NCBI GenBank assembly: GCA_950295325.1
Contig: OX485803.1
Span: forward strand, 4,400,001-4,464,000
DNA length: 64,000 bases
Direction: 5' to 3'
DNA from: Polytrichum commune
Lineage: Eukaryota; Streptophyta; Polytrichopsida; Polytrichales; Polytrichaceae
Shown in pieces: positions 49,246 through 59,377 of this stretch (positions are counted from its first letter, which is position 1; each line of letters begins with the position of its first letter). Under the pieces are notes generated by a model. The model worked only from the letters and a program-made list of their open reading frames with translations. It did no database searches and was not told the origin of the DNA. Made by a program: the position numbers and the translations under genes.

Positions 49246-50370
49246 GCATTATTATTTCTTCAAACCAACAGGTTTACTAAACCTGGTCATCTTTCTTTCT
49301 ATCCACATATTTGAAAGCTCATTGTTATTTGACAATCACCAGTTTTACATCCCCATGCTTGAATGACACACACCCCACCCATCTTATTCCAGTACTCCCG
49401 CTAAAGAGAAGAATGAGGGGAAGGCACACGGGTCTTAAAATGGTCACTTGCTCCAACTACCCCGCATCTTCCTAGGATATGAAACACAATATTAATACAA
49501 GATGGTTAACAAATCCAAATCAAGGTTGTAGCCACTTTCTTGATGATTTTTCGGAGCTCACATGGATACCTCGTTTATCATCAAAGTGAGGATTCTTGTG
49601 CTCATTAAATGGTCACATAGGTTCCCCCCCCCCCCTCCCCAACCCCAACTCCCATATATGTTGACTATGGAACTTATGATAATTATCATATTTTGAGCAC
49701 TTTTGTCCAATCTCATTTAAGCACATGTCTTTGTACCAAAATATAGACCAGTGTCTTGATAAGAAATGTAACCAAATAAGGGTTGTCCAACTTAGTTGGG
49801 ACAATAGGTTCAATTTGTTCTTCCAAAGGAGTGTCCGCAAAGATATTTAGGCATAATCGGTCCAAATCCTAGTGTTTGCAAGTCCAACCGGTTACATATG
49901 GTGATTGATCAATTTTTCTTTATTAACTTGAGGTGTATTCTATAGATACTTCTAAAATAATCGGTAATTTTGCTAACATCTTCAACTTCGGCCAGATATC
50001 TCTCAAACTCAATTGGTTCATTTGTAACTAAGGGAAAAAAACAATGAACAATCACAACTGGTGCTCTAGACTGGGAGTAGAACGATCCTCGTGTGGACCC
50101 AAAATGGCTAATTGTAAAAGTGGTGGCTTGCAAAGAATGCAATAATAGGCCGGATGCAACCATTAGTCATACGTTATGTTCCACGCACCCACTTGGGAAC
50201 GCTTCTGGGTGTCATCAAGTTAGCCATTTTGTGTGCATTCGTATGCAACGTAGGATATTATAATGCTCAAATTAAGGAGACTATATTGTATACAAGTAGG
50301 ACGTTTGACTTACTTGCTCCTTTCAGAAAACCAGACTAACCATTTCACAAGAAACAAAATTACGAAACAA
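49246..50370. other. Repeat-derived intergenic, includes family X copy and a C-run
   Basis: A family X copy spans about 49480-49770, interrupted by a C-rich run (49624-49640). A 84-codon minus-strand frame (49909-50163) contains EPIEFERYLAEVED and has a plausible acceptor (TTTTTTTCCCTTAG) inside it, but no partner exon was found. Confidence 0.35.
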
Positions 50371-50506
50371 CTTGCATTCCTCATCATTCCCTTCACCCCC
50401 ATTGCTGGAAAAAAATTGCACAAATCCCAAGCCACTCTTTCTCGCCGAATCGGCTAATTTTCACCCTTCTCCATTTCTCTTTCCCAAGGTTTCGAAGGCA
50501 CTTGGA

Positions 50507-50540
50507 ATCTCCTCTCCTCTCCTCTCCTCTCCTCTCCTCT
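50507..50540. repeat. (CTCTC)n pentanucleotide microsatellite
   Basis: Seven or so tandem TCTCC/CTCTC units follow C-rich, leader-like sequence. No gene could be linked to it. Confidence 0.9.
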
Positions 50541-50729
50541 TGGCTCGTGTGATGGGTGAATTGTCCCTGTCTGTGCACACACACATCATGGGGGTGGCAG
50601 AACAGAACAGGAGAAGTACCTTAATCCACCTGGGCAGGCAGGGGCAGCAGGGCAGGTGGTACGAAGAATAAATTTGTCGTATATATGGTTAAGTGTAGTT
50701 GTCACCGTGTCAATCATGTGCACACGAGC

Positions 50730-50730
50730 T

Positions 50731-50766
<36 letters not shown>
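50730..50766. repeat. (AG)n microsatellite
   Basis: An AG run with one AAAG interruption. A poly-T tract (50917-50938) followed by a G-rich segment lies 150 bp downstream. No associated gene was recognised. Confidence 0.9.
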
Positions 50767-50789
50767 CAAGCGAATCCACACTTTCAAGC

Positions 50790-51960
50790 ACCAAAACATG
50801 TCCAATCCTCCAACTTGTTGAAGCAGCGGGCGGGCGGGCAGACACCAGAAGAAAGAGAATCCCATGTAAGTTAAGAAGATCTTGTTCCGCTAAAGAGGGT
50901 GAGGTGGACGGTTCTGTTTTTTTTTTTTTTTTTTTTTTGGTGGGGGGCGGGTCACCTCTGCCACGTTTTACTGATCATAAGTTCAACGATTCCAGCACTT
51001 GGGCAACAGTTGGAAAATGGCCTGTCAACACTCTTGGATTGACAGAGCTTTTATTCCGTTCCCACTGGTCAAATAAGAGCTGCTGGCTTTCTACTGATAA
51101 GCTCCTGCTTTGGATGAGATTTGAGAAGATTTTGTTCTGGCCTTTACGGGTTAAGTGAGGTGTGTAGGGTACGTGGTCGTGTTATTGTGGGCGGATCTAG
51201 AAAATACGTTTCGCAGTATATATTCACACTTCACATTTAAGTAAGTTTTCCTTCGAGCAACGACTTAGTTAATCTCCTTGCTTTTTCAACTCAGCTCTTG
51301 CATGTCCCGTATCCTTGATCCCATGCTTTTCTCGTGCATCTCGAGCAAATTTTGAAGAGCGTAAAGACGGCCGGTCTTTCACATTGTTGAAGCGACGAGA
51401 GAATGAGAATCTTGTGTAAGGAAGGAATGTTTGTGGTTCTATTGTGGGCGCTTTGAGTAACTATATTTTTGAATAGATTGCACACGTTACATTTGGTCCT
51501 TTCTTGATTCAAAGCAACCAAATTAGCGTCCTTGCTCTTTCAACTCGACTCTTGCAAGTCTTGTATCCCTGATCCCATGCTTTCCTCACGCATCTTGAGC
51601 AAAAAGTTAGAGAAAACAAACTTGAAAACATAACATGTGCAATCCTCCAACTCGTTGAAGCAACGGGGAGAAGTGAATCCTGTGTAAGCAAGGCATATAT
51701 ATATTTGTGTGTGTGGGTGGTTTATTGTGGGCAATTATAGAAATTGCAATTATATTAATTGCACACTTTATATTAGGTAAGTATTCTTCAAGCAACGTAA
51801 AGACCAATGTCGAATCTTCTTTTGTAATATGAGATTACCTTACTTTGCGTAATACACTCCACATATTTCAGAGTGCACTACAATGTTGGGAAGAAGAGAA
51901 TCATGTGTAAGCAAGGCAAACATGTGGTCATACTGTGGGCAATTCTAGAGATTACATGTG
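50790..51960 (+). repeat. Decayed tandem repeats, ~240-270-bp unit
   Basis: The block (C)ATTGTTGAAGC or its variant, followed by GAGAATC(C/T)(C/T)(A/G)TGTAAG, recurs near 50815, 51387, 51650 and 51880. Intervening blocks such as CTTGCTCTTTCAACTC and GATCCCATGCTTT(T/C)CTC recur near 51275-51325 and 51530-51590. A related piece appears at 54250-54330. Spacing is irregular and identity low, so this is an old array. Confidence 0.6.
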
Positions 51961-52380
51961 TATTAGAGTTATCTATAAAGTCTCTCAAAGAGGGATGAAA
52001 TTCTCGGTTTGATCCTTCTTAGAGAAAACTTTCTAATAAGACCTCCTTAGCTTGTCCTGTATTGGAGCTTGTTTTGAAAGTTGGATGAAACTTTTAGGAC
52101 TTCCACTTCTCAAACTTTGAGAGGATTTTAGGATCTAGAATAGTGTATGCACATGAACCATGTTGTTTGAAATCCCGGATTGGCCTATGCAAGGCTAGCT
52201 TGGCCCACCCATTCTAGTAGGACAAGCTTAGGGTGAGTTCCCATTGTAGGCCGCTTGCCCACTGGAGTCTAGATAATAGTGGATCGGAGGTGTTCTCGTG
52301 TAGATAAACAAAGGCAACCAATCAACCACGTTTTCGCCTACTGGAATGTGGAGAGCCGTGGCCTTAGCCGTTAGACTTTA

Positions 52381-53920
52381 ATGTGCCCACCAGGGCATAA
52401 AACTGACACCATGGGGGGTGTATTTTGCTTCCTAGAGTGTCCTAGGACACCCAAATCTCAAACAGGGTGTCCCCGAGGACACCCAAAAATCCTACAAGGG
52501 TGTCTTTTTTACACCCAAAAAAAATTCAGGGTGTCCCCTGTACTTGTAGGGCCTATCAGCGTATATGTTTGACAAAGTTTTTGCAAGTTTTTCTTTTTGA
52601 CACGCAAAAACTTGCACAAAAAAAAAATGCACGTCAATTGACACGCACATTCTAGAAATTGACACGTACTGTGACTTGTGAAGAAAAAAATCACACGTCA
52701 ATTGACACACTAGAAATTGAAATGACATGTATTACTTGAGTACTATAAAGTGCAGCTCAAGTATCCGGAAAACATAACCCATAACAGTAGGAGAACTTCC
52801 TACACTCACTCGCATACTTAAGTTCAACTTTGCTCTTGCAATTTCCTTTGTAACCGGGAGCTAGGACGGTGAATGGAGAGCGAGACTAACTAGGAACATG
52901 GCGAGGCAAATGTTTCTATCACCGTGGTGCCTCCACATCCTCCACTCAATATGAGTTTTTTCTTGCTTCCAACCAATGTGAGTTTTTCTTGCTTTTCAAC
53001 CAAAACTGTTTTGAGCAATTCCCTTTGAATCACATGCTTCTACATATCTGTTGATATTCTGACAGTGGGTGATAGATCCAGACTTTCGAGCTTAGTATTC
53101 CTTGTCCATTCTTTCTTTGCAAGTTTGACTTAATTGCACAGGCCTATGTGGTTAAGGTGATAGAATCATTGCAGCAACGATTTCCTAATTTGAAGCTCTT
53201 CAATGCAGCTAAGCTATTTAGCCCTGTCTGTTTTTCAACAGACTTGACACTTCTTCATCGAAATGCTCATTTATGGCTTCAGAGTTTCATTGACCACTTT
53301 TGCACAAATGGAGGGAATCTTTTTGATGAGCGTGGTTTAAAATCAGAGCTTCGAGGTTTTTTGGATACACTTCATATTTCATGTGGTGGTCTTAAAATGC
53401 ACCAAGCTTGGATGGTTTATTCTTCCAATTTGGACTATGTTGGAAGATATCCTCATATGACAAAGTTGTGGCAAGTTGTTCTTGTAATCCCTGCTAGTAC
53501 AGCTTCTTGTGAGAGAGGATTTTCTATTCAAAATCATATTAAATCTACTTTACGGTGTAGTTTGGTATTAGAGACTTTGGAAGCACAAATGAGAGTTGCA
53601 ATGGCTAAAATCCCCATAGAGGCCATTGACTTTGAACAAGTATGGGTAAAGTGGTGTGCTATGAAAGGCCGCCGCTTGTAGGTTTGATTTGCATTGCAAG
53701 TTATGATATGTAGTGATTTTTTTGATTTTTAATTGAAAATTTGAAATTATATTATATATTTTTCAAAATTGTACCTATTCTGACAAAAAAAAATTTAAGA
53801 GAAATTTATGAGGACACCCAAAAATTGGAGCAGAGTGTCCTTGGGACACCCAAAATTTGGGACAGGGTGTCCCTTGGAAATTTGGCTAGGGTGTCAAATT
53901 TATGGCCTGGTGCCCACTAA
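52381..53920 (+). mobile_element. hAT-superfamily relic (~1.5 kb)
   Basis: The left terminus GTGCCCACCAGGGCATAAA and the inverse of the right terminus GTGGGCACCAGGCCATAAA match over about 28 bp with five mismatches, followed by GACACC in both. Flanking 8-mers AGACTTTA (52373-52380) and ACACTTGA (53921-53928) agree at six positions, consistent with an aged 8-bp hAT target duplication. GACACCC-type subterminal repeats cluster near both ends (52435-52540 and 53810-53900). Most of the transposase is missing. Confidence 0.75.
53143..53681 (+). CDS. hAT transposase C-terminal exon (partial, with dimerisation domain)
   Basis: An open frame follows a plausible 3' splice site (TTAATTGCACAG just before 53143) and encodes about 179 residues. 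The hallmark C-terminal hAT dimerisation region is clear: PHMTKLWQVVLVIPASTAS, then CERGFS, then LVLETLEAQMRV. It ends KGRRL before the stop. The frame is intact, but the catalytic core and zinc-finger exons are absent, so this is a deletion derivative. It resembles the ZNF862-like hAT branch found in plants. Expression is doubtful. Confidence 0.75.
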
Positions 53921-54626
53921 ACACTTGAAATAACAATAATTGGTTGACACATACATCAAACACTCTAAATAGCAACAGTTGGTTTGCACATATAAACACC
54001 ACCCCACTAGATTCCATTTGCATTTGTCCTTATTCCCACTAGAATCTTGTGAACGAACAACCTACATGAAAACTCACCCTTAGAGTACCAATTTGTTATA
54101 GCCCAACACCACTCTTTGTGTGTGCTAATTTAAGCATTCGGAAAAGTGGGGTGGCTTTGTGTTAAGTCTCATAAAAAATGACTCTATTATTTGCAGACTT
54201 CGCAACACATAGTAGGTTACCTTCGATCAAAAGGGGCCAAAGAGTTCAAGTAACAAATCAACCTCCTTTGCTCTTTCAACTCATGGGTCCTATTCTTGCT
54301 CCCATGCTTTTCTCATGCACCTTGACTTGAATTCTGCATGCTTACAACTTTCAACTAGAGAGGATTAAGTTTGTGGCGCTGCAGCGGACATTTCCAACTC
54401 CACAAATAATTTTGGCCTTGTGGATCGGTTTAGGAATCGTGTAGCCTACTTAGCAATTGTCAATCATAAAGATTGTCATTTTGATCTTTGGAATCGGAGT
54501 AGAAATGCACATGTGATATGAACCTAATGTAAATACTTAGTTTATCTTGATTCACCTTTTCCAACTAGATGAAAGTAAATATGGTTTTACTTTAACCTTT
54601 TGGTATATTGCAATATAAGAGAGTTA

Positions 54627-55149
54627 TGCCCCCTTCCCACCTGACTTTAGCTAAGAACCATAGTATTTCCTAAAAACCGGGTAAAGATCCCTCGGTTACA
54701 GCGGAGGCATCCGGCTATCCCAATGCACCTACAAGAACTTGCTCCGGAGATTTTCAAGTGGGTTTTAATTAAGTAGCTTTCACACATGTTCATTGTTTTA
54801 TCTACCAAGCAATGAATGTTGGGTAGTTTTTGTCCCATCCCCAAATGCCTTACTATTCACCTATCTAACCATCGGTTTTTGAATGAAGCTCCTCGTGCCC
54901 TCATAGCTAAGACTAAAAAGCAACCAATTACAAGGGCGGGAGGCGACACTTTTAAAGGTCCTATGTTCTTGCCTCATATTTAGGTACCGATGGGGGGGGG
55001 GGTTGGTGCTTGAGGCTTGAAACCTCCACTTTTAAGCCATGCCACATCATTTGCCAACTAGGTTGGGCACTAGATAATGTCGATGGTGTGAAGGCCAGGT
55101 TGTTAGAACCAACTTTTAGGTTTAGCTAAAGTCAGGTGGGGAGGGGGCA
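54627..55149. mobile_element. ~520-bp non-autonomous TIR element, copy 2 (TTA target duplication)
   Basis: The ends are TGCCCCCTTCCCACCTGACT and the inverse of ...AGTCAGGTGGGGAGGGGGCA. TTA lies directly outside both (54624-54626 and 55150-55152). It is highly similar over its whole length to 48724-49242 in the same orientation. A shared internal block, GCGGAGGC...ATCCCAATGCACCTACAAG, is nearly unchanged. There is no coding capacity. Confidence 0.8.
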
Positions 55150-55152
55150 TTA

Positions 55153-57054
55153 GGGTAGGTGATTGCCAACTCTTTGGCAAGTATGGGCGTTTGGAGTGCT
55201 CCAATTCATATATCGATTGTCTTGTTGGATTGGCCAATACCCCTTATATTTCATCCTACATATATGCATGCTCCAATTGGTATTGTGCATATGGTAAATG
55301 TGCTAATTTATGGTACATTCATTTCTAACTATTTAAAGTTAAATTTGCATCAAATAACCTTAGTAACCCTTGTAATTATTTTTCCGGGACTATAGATTTA
55401 CAGTGTTGCAATTACTGTCACTTACCAAATGAATTTTCATCAATATTTTAATCACATGTGACAATGTTTCATCACAAGTTGTTGACGAGAGAAAGTAGGG
55501 TTTCGGCCAATGGATGAACATCATCCATGACAATATTTGTTCAACTTATTCATAAGAAGTGCCATCCAAAAAGTTCTAAATATCATATTTAGTGTAGTAT
55601 TGAGCAAAACAAATAGAATTGATGACACTAAATACAATGTTTGGTGTACTTAAGAAGGTACCCCCCCTTCCCCAATGTCCAACTTCTTTAGTAAGACCTG
55701 TGCATCTTGGTTAGAATACTCGAATGTTCAAACATGTGGACTCGGACATTTTTATGCACTTCCAATACTTTGAACATTAATCATGGATGTTGAAATCTTG
55801 GACATGAATGAACTTGTGTATCGGTAAGGTAAGTGGGTCTAAGTCAGTCACTTACCCTAAACCCATGTTTAAGTGAATATAAGAACAAACACACAAACAA
55901 ATACATATGTTTTAAATAGATTAAATTATGCGTTCAAGACTTGTTGACCATTTTAGACATAATAGTCAACATAATTCAGATTTGATAATCATCTCACATT
56001 AATTGCATGTTCCATACCCTACAACAACTAGATGTAAGCTGTAGAAGTGTTTCAGGTCCCCTTATCTTGATGCGTCGTTGTCCATGAACTTTCGTAATGG
56101 ACCCTTGATGTCAAAGAGTAGTTCAACCCACTATCACCAAATATGATCAAACACTTGTGCATGAAAACCAACTCCATTATGAATAAATGAAAGAGAAATC
56201 GCTCTGTTCCAACAAAATTTGAAAAAGAATCCAACGGTTGCAAAGTTGAAGTTCTCAAGTCGGAGCAACTACTGAAGAACTTGTTTTTTCAAAGTTTGGA
56301 TGATGTTGATAGATGAGGCAATTCAAGAAAAACATAAAAGAACAATACATGTTTATAATAAATACATACATACATATGAGGATTTGGATATTCAAATATG
56401 GAACCCACTCAAGAGGTGGTTGAAGTTCATTGACTCGACGATGAGATATTGTCACAATGAGTATCGATGCCAATTTTGAAACATTTATTGTTCCAAGCAT
56501 TGTTGAAACAACTACTAAAATTGGTTGATCCTTGCAATGGGCAACACCTTGGACATGAAATTTGCATGCTTCTTCAAATCTTAAGTTAATACCCTTCTAT
56601 GAGCCTCAAAAAACTTCAAAGCATCGTTCCCCTTGGAATTAAAACACGTTTAAATGAGACTTGTGTCTATGTGTTCTTGAAATTCAAAGAACCCTCATAC
56701 AATGTGGAGGGGGGGGGGGGGGAGGGGGGCAGATGAAGACATGACGTGGCTCCACGACAACTTCGCTTTTGGTGAGATTGCATGTGGGGCCCTTGAGCGT
56801 AAGAAGGGGTGAAAGGCATAAGTGATAATGTGAGGTATTAGAAGAACACGTGATTAAAAATATATTTGATCTTTGAACCTAAACCTTTGAAATAGTAGAG
56901 TTCAAGTTGAGATGCAATAACAAAATACTATAAATGTTCATCATAATTGTAGGATATTCTACATGTATACATGCTATTTAGCCCCAAAACAATTTTCCAT
57001 TTGCCACACATGGTACAAACAAAACACATATCAGAGTAACCCGTAAAGTCCTGC
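55153..57054. other. Unresolved AT-rich intergenic with a G-run
   Basis: No gene was recognised. A G-rich run at 56708-56729 (only one A) is the distinct feature. Sequence at 55930-56000 weakly resembles family X (TTGTTGACC, ATAGTCAACATAATT). Confidence 0.3.
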
Positions 57055-57400
57055 AAAGGGGGACAAAACCATGGGTTTGATTCTTTGAGAACACCTTTTA
57101 TTAAGAGTTCTTTAGCTTGTCGTGCATCAGAATATATTATGAAAGGTGGGTGAAATTTTATTCTTGGGACCACCTCTTTTTGACTCTCAAATTTGGAGAG
57201 AATCTTAGGATACGAAATAGGGTTTGTGCGTGAGCCCTGTTGTCCTATCCCATATCGGTCTATGCAAAACCAGCTTGACCAATCCATTCTAGTAAGACGG
57301 ACTAAGAAACCAATTTTTAGTCGCCCAACACCAGTTTTTGTGTATAGAGATTTAAACATCAAGAAAATTTGGGTGATTTTGTATTAATTCTCAAAAAAGC
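57055..57400 (+). repeat. Old dispersed repeat, copy 2 (uninterrupted)
   Basis: It matches 51981-52230 and then 54083-54180 without interruption, so it represents the state before insertion of the MITE. Shared blocks: TCTTTAGCTTG versus CCTTAGCTTG, CCATTCTAGTA(A/G)GAC, and CGCCCAACACCA versus AGCCCAACACCA. A 144-codon minus-strand frame covers it but has no recognisable domain. Confidence 0.65.
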
Positions 57401-58562
57401 GGGGTTTTGGATCCCATGGTTTCATGTGCTTTACTTTATGGATAACTCTATTAGTGTAGTACCCCTCTTTATACCATCATTCACAAATCGGATATTCCAA
57501 TACACGCACGACTTGGCCCGGGACCCAATCCACTACCTCTGCATGCTTTGAATCTACACATTATTTGTAGTGGCCGGCACCTACAAGGCCACCTTACCGT
57601 AGGGTAGTTAACCGTCTCCACAATTATTTCCACGTGAAGTAGTAGTAGCACGCTATGGGGCGTATTAGTCTAATAAGTTAAGGTGGGTATCTTAATGAAT
57701 TCCAATGTGTGTCCCCCTCCCTCTCTTATCTCCAAACCTTACTTATCATCACCATCAATGAGCCCTTGAAGGGCCTTCACTACAAAATCATCGAAGTAGA
57801 ATCCTCCTTGATCTTGGTACTCGGAATATTTAATCCTTTTCTACATTTACTTTGTTGTAGTTTAGGGTGGGTTTACATTAGGGTCCATGTCCAAGAACTT
57901 GGGGTTCATAACACAAGTAGACTATGTTTTCGGATCCGAGCTTGAGTTGAAATGAGAAGATTGGTTTTTCAAATTAGGAGGAGTTCTTTTCTTCAGTGAG
58001 GAGTCGAACCTACCAATATTTGACAGGGAAATAAAGTCCCACTAGTATCACTCCAATCTTTTGAAGTTCATTTGACACCGCAATCAACCTCAAATTGTTA
58101 TAGACACAATACCGTAGCACCATAGCTGGTTCGTGCACCTCAAAACGAATATTTATATATTTATTGGAAAATAAGGTTCGTCAACTAACAATATAATTTA
58201 TGAAATTTCATCACTCTTATGATTTAAAAATATTTAATTCGTTTTTTTGGTAAGGTCCAACAATATTGGAAGTAGGTTGTTGTTTTTTTCATTCATTCGT
58301 GGTGGTTTCTTGGCCTTAAACCTAAGTATCCACCTTAACCTTACTTAGTGTGACTCTTGTTTGTCTTTGCACAGTGTATGCGTTAGGTCTTTTGTATGTA
58401 TTTGCACTTTGACATGTGTGAGAAGAGTGTTAGAAATGGCACCAAAACAACGATGGGTTGATTTTGCTTTTATCCCTATCAACAAGGAGGAGAAGGGAGA
58501 TGGATATAGAAAGAGAGTTTGCCGCTTTGAGTGAGCAGGGCACCGAGTCATTAACGCGTTAG
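57401..58562. other. Unresolved sequence
   Basis: No exon, RNA gene or clear repeat was recognised up to the solo LTR. Confidence 0.3.
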
Positions 58563-58567
58563 CATGC

Positions 58568-59372
58568 TATTACGAACCTCTCACCGGTTGGCAATTTGTG
58601 TCTTGACCACAAAATCTCAAAGTAAAGAATTGAAACCAACACCAATTTTATTTCTTCCTCTAAGTACAAACCGCAACCAAATAAAGTTTGGTCAACGAAG
58701 CTCTACCACCCGACCATAGGAGAGAGACAAAAAAGATATCCTCTCTCCTCCCCCGAGCTTCCTTTTATGCCGAAGCACTACTTTTACTTTCTATATTTAC
58801 ATATAGTAAAAGTATTCTATTCATAGCTCTATCTCATAGTTCTACTATGAATCTTCTATCTATGGTTCTTTTAGAACCTTCTTTCATCTCTTGTCTCAAT
58901 TCCATTCTTCCAATTGGAACTGTCTAATTCCAATTGGATTCATCCATTCTTCTTTCTAGTTGGAACTGTCTAATTCCAACTAAATACATTCATCCTTCAT
59001 TCCAGTTGGAACTGTCTAATTCCAACTTGGTTCATCCAACCTTTCTCTTAGTTGGAATTGTCTAATTCCAACTAGTCAATCTTCTAGTTGGAACTGTCTA
59101 ATTCCAACTAGCTTTATCCATGGAGTGGTCTAACTCCTGTGCACCTCATCGAGAGTTGTCTAACTCATGTGCACTTGTTCTCACTTGGAATGGTCTAGTT
59201 CCAATGCACTAAATGCGGAGCTGTCTAACTCCAGTGCACATGTTGTCAATCTGGAGTTGTCTTACTCCTTTCCATTCATCCTCAACCGAGAGTTGTCTAG
59301 CTCTCATCTTTTTCTGCTTACACACTGGCACATGTAGTTAGAATATTCCTTAATAATTCTAGTTACATTACA
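58568..59372 (-). mobile_element. Probable solo LTR (~805 bp, copia-like)
   Basis: Perfect 5-bp direct repeats CATGC flank it (58563-58567 and 59373-59377). Read on the minus strand it begins TGTAATG and ends GGTTCGTAATA. The start resembles Ty1/copia LTRs (AGAATTATTAAGGAATATTC). A dyad array fills the first half (U3-like), a TATA-like CATAAAAGG lies at 58761-58769, and an AATAAAAT polyadenylation-like signal lies about 110 nt later near 58648. No internal retroelement sequence is adjacent. The TG...TA ends are non-canonical, which lowers certainty. Confidence 0.6.
58905..59315. repeat. Array of about eleven short dyad (hairpin) repeats
   Basis: Units share a (C/G)TGTCTA-like or TGGTCTA spacer flanked by complementary arms. 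The first five have TTGGAA/TTCCAA arms. Later units have GGAGT/ACTCC, GAGTT/AACTC, TTGGAA-type again, GGAG/CTCC and GAGAG/CTCTC arms. Spacing is 35-50 bp with linkers such as TTCATCC or GTGCAC. Arms change sequence but stay complementary. It lies in the U3-like part of the LTR. Confidence 0.85.
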
Positions 59373-59377
59373 CATGC

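Larger units (their letters stand above)
52231..54079. mobile_element. PIF/Harbinger-like MITE carrying an internal hAT insertion
   Basis: The ends GGGTGAGTT... and ...AACTCACCC are inverted and flanked by TTA on both sides (52228-52230 and 54080-54082). The inversion continues imperfectly through CATTGTAGG / CCTACATG and on to TCTAG. Removing the internal hAT relic leaves only about 300 bp. The related empty site at about 57300-57306 supports insertion. Confidence 0.7.
51981..54180 (+). repeat. Old dispersed repeat interrupted by nested insertions (copy 1)
   Basis: The left part (51981-52230) matches 57055-57306. The right part (54083-54180, AGCCCAACACCA...) matches the direct continuation of that copy (57307-57400). 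The intervening 52231-54079 is therefore an insertion relative to copy 2. Protein-coding content was not recognised. Confidence 0.7.

Noticed and set aside
55159-55395. 78-codon hydrophobic frame directly after the TIR element
   Set aside because: Low-complexity AT-rich sequence, no known domain, no supporting splice or promoter evidence.
56928-57362. 144-codon minus-strand open frame
   Set aside because: It lies on a dispersed repeat also present at 51981-52230, where the frame is not kept. No recognisable domain.
58905-59315. CRISPR-like interpretation of the dyad array
   Set aside because: Repeat arms vary and linkers are related. The array lies inside a probable LTR of a eukaryotic genome.
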